Shown here: in pieces, positions 7,931 through 13,717 of the stretch
Position numbering within the stretch: position 1 is the stretch's first letter
Layout: each line of letters starts with the position of its first letter
Origin: Thermoleophilaceae bacterium
Lineage (GTDB): Bacteria; Actinomycetota; Thermoleophilia; Solirubrobacterales; Thermoleophilaceae
Length of the DNA stretch: 13,717 nt
NCBI GenBank assembly: GCA_013812065.1
Contig: JACCUC010000073.1
Location: 1-13,717 of the forward strand
Direction: 5' to 3'
Program-made: the position numbers and the translations under genes
The notes under the pieces: model-generated
Seen by the model: the letters and a program-made list of their open reading frames with translations, nothing else
The model's database searches: none
What the model was told of the DNA's origin: nothing

Positions 7931-8886
7931 ATGCCGACCACTTCCTCCGTGTCGCGATTGCGCTCAGCCTTGAACCGACCGGCGACGGCCTCGCCCGCGG
8001 ACGCGGGCGTCGATGGGGTCGAGCTCCTCCAGTCGAAGCCCTCGACCCGGCGCGGGTCCGCCGATCATCACTCGGCCTTCTATCTCGAGGCCCTTCAGGG
8101 GTACGCCGAGCGTCGACCCGGGCGCTTCCACGTACCGGGCCACAAGGGCGGGGTCGGCACCGACCCCGCCCTGATCGAGGCGCTCGGCGAGGACACGCTC
8201 TCACTCGACGTGCCGATGATCATCCACGGCATCGACGTCGGCACGTCGCCGACTCCGCTCGAGGAGGCCCAGGCGATGGCGGCCGACGCCTGGGGATCGA
8301 AGCGCACGTGGTTCCTCACCAACGGCGCGACGCAGGGCAACCAGGCCACCTGCCTCGCCCTCGCGCAGCTCGGTGGTGAGGTCGTGGTCCAGCGCAACGC
8401 GCACGCGAGCACGATCGACGGGCTGGTGCTCGCCGGGCTGCGCCCTGCCCGAGGATGCGCTCACGGCCGGCGCCGATCTCGTCCTCTCGGGCAAGCTGAT
8501 GGGCAGCCTCACGCAGTCGGCCATGCTTCACTTCGGCCACAGCGCCGGAGGGCGGCTCGAGGAAAGTACGATCGACCGTGCGCTGACCCTGGTGGGTTCG
8601 ACGAGCCCGAGCTCGCTGTTGCTCGCATCCCTCGACGCGCGCGCCGGCACGCCGTCGTCGCGGGACCGGCGGCGCTCGAGGAGTCGATCCCCGCGGTGGC
8701 CGCTACCCGCGCGGCGGTCGGCCAGGTCCCGGGCCTCGAGGTCCTCGACGAGCGCCTCCTGCGCCACCCCGGCGTCTACGACTACGACCCGATGCGACTG
8801 GCCATCGACGTGCGGGGCACGGGAGAGACCGGTTACGAGGTCGCGGACGCGGCCCGTACGGACTCGGACATCCATTTCGAGCTCAT
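7931..8886 (+). pseudogene. Orn/Lys/Arg decarboxylase-family (PLP) remnant, broken in three places
   Basis: The family is clear from HVPGHKGGVGTD, the phosphate-loop-like TNGATQGNQA and NAHASTIDGLVLAGL. Intact members (about 480-490 residues) decarboxylate arginine, lysine or ornithine for polyamine synthesis. Here the frame changes near 8444: GLRP jumps to LPEDALTAGADLVLS, losing roughly 80-85 codons that normally include the DEA(H/W)GAH PLP-ring motif. The lysine region reads SGKLMGSLTQ where the family has STHK, so Lys remains but the preceding His is gone. Near 8639 one base is missing; the frame then returns to the first one and reads RRHAVVAGPAALEE. After SDIHFEL (to about 8884) similarity stops and the C-terminal ~100-150 residues are absent, replaced by the antisense of the diguanylate cyclase gene. 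The start at ATG 7931 is a best guess; GTG 7949 is also possible. No functional enzyme can be made from this. Confidence 0.8.
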
Positions 8887-10126
8887 CGCGGTGCATGAGC
8901 TCCTCCTGGGAGAGGGAGTGGCGGGGGAACTCGGAGATGCCGACGCTGAGCGTCACGCGCTCGCCGGCCGGGCCGAACTGCATCGAGGCGATGCGCTCGC
9001 GCAGCCGGTCGATTATCTGCTCGGTGCGCTCGAAGCCGGCGCGGGCGATGGCGAGCATGAACTCGTCGCCGCCCACGCGACCACAGACGTCGCTCGGGCG
9101 CAGCTCGCCGCGAATCGAGGTGGCCAGCGCGCGCAGCACCTGGTCGCCCGCGGCGTGGCCCCAGCGATCGTTGACCTGCTTGAAGTGGTCGACGTCGAGG
9201 GCGACGACCGACACCGCGTAGGCCTCCCGCTCGGCACGCCGAAGCTCCTGGCGCATGCGCTCCTGGAAGGCGCGGTGGTTGAGCAGGCCGGTGAGCGGAT
9301 CGGTCAGGGCGAGCTCCTCGAGGTGGCCGTGCGCGGTCTCGAGCTCGGCGGCCATGCGGTCGAAGTCGCGGGCGAGCGCTCCGATCTCGTCTCCGCGCTT
9401 CCAGTTGAGGCGGGCGGCCACCTCGCCTCCGCCGATCCGGCGAGTCGCGGCGCGCAAGCGGTCGAGCGGGCTCAGCACCGCTCGGGAGAGCAGGAGGCTG
9501 ATCAGGAGGGCGGCGGTCACGGCGGCGAGCGCGCTCGCCATGGTGAGCGCGCTCTTGTCGGCTGCCAGCGACTGGTCGAGCTGCTTGAGGTCGTAATGAA
9601 GCTCGAGTGCCCCGACGAGCTGTTGCCGCCCGTCGCGGAAGCGACGAATCGGGTAGTTGAGCTCGGCGTAGTGGGCTCCGTCGGTGGCGTTGACCTCGTG
9701 ATAGCGGAAGTCGCGCTCGTCGATGGGGGCTGGGTTCGCCACGCTCTCGCTTCGCGTCACGGCGCCGGTCACGTCGCGCTTGGTCCCATCGGGATCGTGC
9801 TCGTGGCCGCTCTGGACGAGCCACGTCCCCCCGCTGGGATCGTGCCAGGAGACCGACAGCTTGTGCATGGTCTCGTTCTTCTGGCGCAGCGCGTTGATCC
9901 GCCGCTGGATGCCCTCCGGATGGCCGAGCTGCTTGAGCCGGAAGGAGTCGTCCCACAGGCTGGCGATCGCCCCGAGCTGAGCGCGCCCGGCCTCTCGGTA
10001 GGAGTTTGTCAAGCGCTCACTGAAGTACTGGGTCGTGAAGACGGCGAGCGCCGCTATGACGCCGAGGACGAGGAGCCCGACCCGGAGCCTGAGCGTTCTG
10101 AGCGGATTGAGTTTGTGCAACGTCAC
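8528..10126 (-). CDS. Membrane diguanylate cyclase (HAMP-GGDEF), 3'-truncated with a foreign antisense tail
   Basis: Starts at GTG 10126 with GAGG 8 bases upstream. Helix 1 lies at about residues 13-35, an extracytoplasmic sensor region at ~36-190, helix 2 at ~193-218, a HAMP-like linker at ~218-262 and a GGDEF domain from ~265. GGDEF domains make cyclic di-GMP from two GTP. The active-site motif GGDEF (352-356) is exact, and the inhibitory site RPSD (343-346) lies five residues before it. DPLTGLLNHRAF (276-287) and DVDHFKQVND (311-320) are canonical. Similarity ends at EELMHR (residue ~413, base ~8888); the closing ~25 residues of the domain, usually with an ALYxAKxxGRN-type helix, are missing. 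The frame then continues about 119 codons antisense to the decarboxylase remnant to TAG-independent stop at 8528, so the ORF is 532 residues long. The lost end probably harms folding, so this may be a pseudogene despite its open frame. Confidence 0.8.
   Translation of the reverse strand: MTLHKLNPLRTLRLRVGLLVLGVIAALAVFTTQYFSERLTNSYREAGRAQLGAIASLWDDSFRLKQLGHPEGIQRRINALRQKNETMHKLSVSWHDPSGGTWLVQSGHEHDPDGTKRDVTGAVTRSESVANPAPIDERDFRYHEVNATDGAHYAELNYPIRRFRDGRQQLVGALELHYDLKQLDQSLAADKSALTMASALAAVTAALLISLLLSRAVLSPLDRLRAATRRIGGGEVAARLNWKRGDEIGALARDFDRMAAELETAHGHLEELALTDPLTGLLNHRAFQERMRQELRRAEREAYAVSVVALDVDHFKQVNDRWGHAAGDQVLRALATSIRGELRPSDVCGRVGGDEFMLAIARAGFERTEQIIDRLRERIASMQFGPAGERVTLSVGISEFPRHSLSQEELMHRDELEMDVRVRTGRVRDLVTGLSRAPHVDGQSHRVVVVDAGVAQEALVEDLEARDLADRRAGSGHRGDRLLERRRSRDDGVPARASRDASNSELGLVEPTRVSARSIVLSSSRPPALWPK
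8879..8902. repeat. 8-bp inverted repeat at the decarboxylase/diguanylate cyclase junction
   Basis: GAGCTCAT (8879-8886) and ATGAGCTC (8895-8902) are a perfect inverted repeat with an 8-base spacer. The left arm is the last recognisable decarboxylase sequence and the right arm encodes EELM of the cyclase on the other strand. The breakpoint therefore lies at about 8885-8890, inside the repeat. Confidence 0.75.
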
Positions 10127-10134
10127 AGGCGATA

Positions 10135-10138
10135 CCTC
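10135..10138 (-). promoter_or_regulatory. Ribosome binding site deciding the diguanylate cyclase start
   Basis: GAGG on the minus strand lies 8 bases before GTG 10126. The open frame continues upstream to 10309, but that extension would overlap the valS promoter and the start of valS and has no family features. Confidence 0.5.
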
Positions 10139-10258
10139 GTCGTGAGCTTGTTGGCGCCTCCGTGCGCCCTGCCGTAGGCGCGAACAGGGTCTTGTGTCGG
10201 CGAAAATCGAGGAAACTTGACCCCTGGGATGGGGAGCGAGCCGACCACGGCGGCGACG

Positions 10259-10264
10259 TAAACT
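10259..10264 (+). promoter_or_regulatory. Candidate -10 box of a leaderless promoter for valS
   Basis: TAAACT is followed by 7 bases and the valS ATG at 10272, with no Shine-Dalgarno sequence between. TTGACC at 10217-10222 is too far upstream (36 bases) to serve as its -35 box. Confidence 0.55.
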
Positions 10265-10271
10265 GCGCACG

Positions 10272-12947
10272 ATGTCGCTCGACCGCCCCGAGGAGCTTCG
10301 CGAGCGCACACGCTACGAGCCGGCGGAGGTCGAGCGGCGTGTCTTCGAGCGCTGGGAGGAGGCGGGGATCTTCCATCCCGAGCCCGACGCCTCCGGCGAC
10401 GACGAGACGACTCCGTTCTCGATCGCCATCCCGCCGCCGAACGTGACCGGCGCGTTGCACCTTGGACACGCACTCAACGGCTCGATTCAGGACGCCCTGG
10501 TGCGCCTCAACCGCATGCGCGGACGGCGAACGAAGTGGGTCTTCGGGACCGACCACGCCGGCATCGGTACCCAAGTCCAGGTCGAGAAGGCGCTGCGCGA
10601 GGAGGGCACGAGCCGCCAGGAGGTCGGGCGCGAGGCCTTCGTCGAACGGGTGTGGCGGTGGCGCGAGCGCTACGGCTCGGAGATCGTCGAGCAGTTCAAG
10701 CGCCTTGGCGCCTCGGCCGACTACGCCGACGAGCGCTTCACCATGGACGAGGCCTACGCGCGCGCGGTGGCGCACGTGTTCGTGGCGCTGTTCGAGAAGG
10801 GCCTGATCTACCGGGGCAGCTATCTGGTCAACTGGGACCCGGGCACCGGATCGGCCATCTCCGATCTCGAGGTCGAGCAGCGCGAGGTCCGCGACACCAT
10901 GTACTCGATCGACTACCCGCTGGCCTCGGGCTCAGGATCGATCACGGTGGCGACCGTCCGCCCCGAGACCATGCTGGCCGACACGGCGATCGCGGTCAAC
11001 CCCGACGACGAGCGCTACACCCGGCTTGTGGGGGAGACCGCGGTCCTGCCGCTGCTCGGTCGCCGCCTCAGGATCATCGCCGATCCCTACGTCGACCCGG
11101 GGTTCGGGACGGGCGCGCTCAAGATCACGCCCGGGCACGATCCCAACGACTTCGAGCTGGGGCGCCAGCACCGCCTCGATGAGATCACGGTGATCGGCGA
11201 GGACGGGCGCATGACCGAGGCGGCCGGGCGTCGCTTCGCCGGGCTCGAGGTCGACGAGGCGCGCGACGCGGTGGTCGCGGCGCTGCGTGAGGAGGGTTTT
11301 GTATCGGGGACGGAGCCCTACGTCCACGACGTCCCGCACTCCCACCGCTCGGGACGGCGCATCGAGCCGCTCATCTCGCTGCAGTGGTTCTGCGACATGG
11401 AGCGGCTCGCCGCCCCGGCGATCGCCGCGGTCGGCGACGGGCGGGTGCGCTTCCACCCCGAGAAGCCGTGGACCGGCGTCTACCTCGAGTGGCTCAAGAG
11501 CATCAGGCCGTGGTGCGTCTCGCGCCAGCTGTGGTGGGGTCACCAGCTTCCGGTCTGGTACTGCGACGAGTGCGAGGAGACGTTCGTCGCCGAGCCCGCA
11601 AACGCCCCCGAGCGGTGCGGCATCTGCGGCGACGAGCTGCGCCGCGACCCCGACGTGCTCGACACCTGGTTCTCCTCGGCGCTGTGGCCATTCGCGACGC
11701 TCGGCTGGCCAGAGCGCACGCCCGAGCTCGCGACCTTCTACCCGACGAACGTGCTATCGACTGCGCGCGACATCATCTTCCTGTGGGTCGCCCGCATGGT
11801 GATGATGGGCATCGAGTTCACCGGTGAGGCTCCCTTTGCCGACGTTCCCATCCACTCCGTGATCCAGGCGCCGGACGGACGGCGCATGTCGAAGTCGCTC
11901 GGGACGGGCATCGATCCGCTCGAGGAGATCGACCGCTACGGCGCCGATGCCGTGCGCTTCGGCCTGCTCGCCATGGCGTCCTCCCAGGACGTGCGCTACT
12001 CGGCCGACCGTGTCGCTCAGGGCCGCGACCTCGCCAACAAGCTGTGGAACGCGTCCCGGCTGATCCTGCTCCAGGCCGGCGAGGGGCTCCGGGAGGGGGA
12101 TACGGGCGCGAGCTTCGACGAAACGGCGGGAGCGGACGCGCCCGAGGACCGCTGGATCCTCTCCCGCCTCGAGCGGGCGGAGAAGCGCATAACCGGCCTG
12201 ATCGACCGCTTCGAGCTCTCCCAGGCCGCGCGCGAGCTCTATGCGTTCGTCTGGGGGGAGGTCTGCGACTGGTACCTCGAGCTCGTCAAGCCGCGCCTCT
12301 ACGATGAGCCGGGCGACCGGACCAAGGTGGCCGCAATCGTGCTCGGCGTGCTGCGGCGCGTACTCGTGCTCTCGCATCCGATCCTCCCCTTCGTCACCGA
12401 GGAGATCTGGTCGTTCCTCCCCGATGCCGGCGAGCGCGGCCTGCTCGCGGTCGAGCGCTGGCCGACCGCCGACCCCGGTCGGATCGACGAGGACGCCGAG
12501 GCGGAGATCGACCAGGTGCTGGGGGCGGTGACCGCGCTGCGGCGCTACCGGGACGAAGTCGAGGTGGCGGCCTCGGCCCGTGTTCCGGCGCGCCTCGAAG
12601 CCGACGGGTACGAGCGGACGGCCGCGCACGTGGAGCGACTTGCCCGCTTCGACCTCACGGCGGACACACGCGGCGGCGGAGCGCAGGCGAACGGCGCCGG
12701 CGCCCCCGCGCCGATCGCCTCGGTGGCCGTCCCCGGAGGCGTCGTCCACGTGCTTCCTTCCGAGGCGATCGACCTCGAGGAGGCCGAGCGCCGGCGAGCC
12801 GAGCGCCGCCGTGCGCTCGAGCACGAGATCGCGCGCGCCGAGGGAAGGCTCGCCAACCGCGGCTTCGTCGAGAAGGCTCCGGCGCGGGTGGTGGAGGCCG
12901 AGCGCGAGAAGCTCGCTCGGTTCCAGGAAGAGCTGGCGGGGCTGTAG
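10272..12947 (+). CDS. valS: Valyl-tRNA synthetase
   Basis: Encodes 891 residues, full length for bacterial ValRS, a class I synthetase that charges tRNA-Val in the cytosol. The HIGH motif is HLGH (63-66) within PPPNVTGALHLGHALN, and the KMSKS loop is RMSKS (538-542). The CP1 editing domain, which removes mischarged threonine, spans about 185-400 with TVRPETM (228-234) and GTGALKITPGHDPNDFE (279-295). A Cys4 zinc knuckle (Cys431, Cys434, Cys449, Cys452) follows. The anticodon-binding domain covers about 625-760, and a C-terminal coiled-coil arm rich in Glu and Arg covers about 832-888, including ANRGFVEKAPARVVEAE, a ValRS hallmark. The start has the TAAACT box 7 bases upstream and a plausible N-terminus, so the transcript is probably leaderless. 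folC begins 102 bases after the stop, a common pairing in bacteria. Confidence 0.97.
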   Translation: MSLDRPEELRERTRYEPAEVERRVFERWEEAGIFHPEPDASGDDETTPFSIAIPPPNVTGALHLGHALNGSIQDALVRLNRMRGRRTKWVFGTDHAGIGTQVQVEKALREEGTSRQEVGREAFVERVWRWRERYGSEIVEQFKRLGASADYADERFTMDEAYARAVAHVFVALFEKGLIYRGSYLVNWDPGTGSAISDLEVEQREVRDTMYSIDYPLASGSGSITVATVRPETMLADTAIAVNPDDERYTRLVGETAVLPLLGRRLRIIADPYVDPGFGTGALKITPGHDPNDFELGRQHRLDEITVIGEDGRMTEAAGRRFAGLEVDEARDAVVAALREEGFVSGTEPYVHDVPHSHRSGRRIEPLISLQWFCDMERLAAPAIAAVGDGRVRFHPEKPWTGVYLEWLKSIRPWCVSRQLWWGHQLPVWYCDECEETFVAEPANAPERCGICGDELRRDPDVLDTWFSSALWPFATLGWPERTPELATFYPTNVLSTARDIIFLWVARMVMMGIEFTGEAPFADVPIHSVIQAPDGRRMSKSLGTGIDPLEEIDRYGADAVRFGLLAMASSQDVRYSADRVAQGRDLANKLWNASRLILLQAGEGLREGDTGASFDETAGADAPEDRWILSRLERAEKRITGLIDRFELSQAARELYAFVWGEVCDWYLELVKPRLYDEPGDRTKVAAIVLGVLRRVLVLSHPILPFVTEEIWSFLPDAGERGLLAVERWPTADPGRIDEDAEAEIDQVLGAVTALRRYRDEVEVAASARVPARLEADGYERTAAHVERLARFDLTADTRGGGAQANGAGAPAPIASVAVPGGVVHVLPSEAIDLEEAERRRAERRRALEHEIARAEGRLANRGFVEKAPARVVEAEREKLARFQEELAGL

Positions 12948-13028
12948 GGGGCGCTTGTAGCTCTCTCTCTCGGGTACGCTCGCTTCGCTCGCTCAAGGAG
13001 CCCCTCGATAGGGAGCTCCAAGCGCCCC
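12948..13028 (+). repeat. Long imperfect stem-loop between valS and folC
   Basis: Bases 12948-12966 pair with 13010-13028: 17 Watson-Crick pairs, one G-T and one mismatch over 19 positions, with an outer perfect 10-bp stem (GGGGCGCTTG with CAAGCGCCCC). The loop of about 43 bases includes a CT run and GCTCGCTTCGCTCGCT. The stem begins right after the valS stop codon and ends 21 bases before the folC start. No T-run follows, so it is not a standard intrinsic terminator. It could be a 3' stabiliser of valS mRNA, an attenuator for folC, or a copy of a dispersed intergenic repeat. Confidence 0.7.
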
Positions 13029-13049
13029 GGCAGACCGCCCGCTTCTCCG

Positions 13050-13717
13050 ATGAACTTCGCTCAGGCCGAGAACCATCTGCTTGACCTCGAGCTGTTCGGG
13101 ATGCGGTTCGGCCTCGACCGGATGCGCAAGCTGTCGACCGCGCTCGGCATGCCGCAGCGGCGTTTTGCCAGCGTGCACGTGGTCGGCACGAACGGCAAGT
13201 CGTCGACGGCGCGGATGGTCGCGGCCATCCTCGAGCGTGCGGGCCTGCGGACCGGTTGCTACACGTCGCCGCACCTGCGTTCGTTCCGGGAGCGGATCGA
13301 GGTCTCCGAGCAGCCGCTGTCGGAGGGCGGGTTCGCCGAGGCGGTCACGCGCGCGAGCCGGGCGGCCGAGCTCGTCGACCGCACTCTCGAGGCCGACGAT
13401 CGCGTGACCCAGTTCGAGCTGCTCACCGCCGCCGCCTTCCACGCGCTCGCACGCGCGCGGGTCGAAGTGGCGGTGATCGAGGCCGGGCTGGGCGGTCGCC
13501 ACGACGCGACGAACGTGATCCCCTCGAAGGTGCAGATCCTGACCGGCGTGGGTCTCGAGCACACGCGCTGGCTCGGCCCGACCCTGCTCCACGTCGCCGG
13601 GGAGAAGCTGGCGGTGGTCCCCGCTCACGGCTGCCTCGTCTCCGGCGAGCTCCCCGCCGAGGCCGAAGCCGCCGCCGAGCGCGTCGCGCGCGAGCGCCCG
13701 GCCCGGCGCGTGCGCGT
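13050..13717 (+). CDS. folC: Folylpolyglutamate synthase / dihydrofolate synthase, 3' end cut by the window
   Basis: The first 222 residues are visible, about half of the usual ~430. FolC uses ATP to add glutamate to dihydropteroate or folates in the cytosol. Visible marks are the P-loop VVGTNGKSSTARM (44-56), YTSPHLRSFRERIEV (71-85, folate side), FELLTAAAFHALA (122-134), EAGLGGRHDATN (144-155) with the metal-binding region, and the segment TGVGLEHTRWLG (165-176), where the family usually has a DHxxxLG motif and here Glu replaces Asp. VAGEKLAVV (182-190) matches the usual IAxEKAGI. The ATG at 13050 places the P-loop at its usual distance from the N-terminus. No Shine-Dalgarno or -10 box stands directly before it, so it is probably cotranscribed with valS across the stem-loop. 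Confidence 0.93.
   Translation, partial: MNFAQAENHLLDLELFGMRFGLDRMRKLSTALGMPQRRFASVHVVGTNGKSSTARMVAAILERAGLRTGCYTSPHLRSFRERIEVSEQPLSEGGFAEAVTRASRAAELVDRTLEADDRVTQFELLTAAAFHALARARVEVAVIEAGLGGRHDATNVIPSKVQILTGVGLEHTRWLGPTLLHVAGEKLAVVPAHGCLVSGELPAEAEAAAERVARERPARRVR

Noticed and set aside
8887..10177. Long plus-strand open frame continuing from the decarboxylase remnant.
   Set aside because: It is the antisense of the diguanylate cyclase gene; the minus strand carries the conserved GGDEF motifs in order.

Overview
This window reads as chromosome of a GC-rich actinobacterium. The strong G/C bias at third codon positions, the clusters tig-clpP-clpX and valS-folC, and the repeated pattern of a TANNNT box 7-10 bases before a start codon with no Shine-Dalgarno sequence all fit Actinomycetota. 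Several proteins look most like those of the Solirubrobacterales/Thermoleophilia. That placement comes from memory of the families, not from a search.

Layout. Bases 1-2393 (+) hold the 3' part of an unrecognised single-pass membrane protein, a type II haloacid-dehalogenase-like hydrolase, and an MTAP/PNP-family nucleoside phosphorylase. A 55-codon minus-strand gene for a small membrane protein (2537-2704) diverges from the trigger factor gene, and their predicted -10 boxes overlap. Bases 2732-6252 (+) are the protein quality-control cluster tig, clpP, clpX: ribosome-associated folding, then the ClpXP protease. clpX ends tail-to-tail, with a 4-bp overlap, against a minus-strand pair: an AbiEii/MNT-type nucleotidyltransferase and, upstream of it, an HTH gene split by a one-base frameshift. 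The pair resembles a toxin-antitoxin operon. A metallo-beta-lactamase-fold hydrolase (+) follows, with an intrinsic terminator.

Bases 7931-10126 are damaged. An Orn/Lys/Arg decarboxylase pseudogene (+) has lost its C-terminal part, an internal block that includes a PLP-site motif, and one further base. It runs head-on into a minus-strand membrane diguanylate cyclase gene that has lost the end of its GGDEF domain. The two truncated 3' ends meet inside a short inverted repeat, so this looks like a deletion or rearrangement junction (or an assembly join). Bases 10272-13717 are valS and the start of folC, with a long imperfect stem-loop between them.

Nothing here is a clearly new multi-gene system. 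The most interesting signals are the consistent leaderless-promoter signature at six genes, the overlapping bidirectional promoter between tig and the small membrane protein, the split HTH/nucleotidyltransferase module with two 4-bp start/stop overlaps in a row, and the decarboxylase/cyclase fusion junction.
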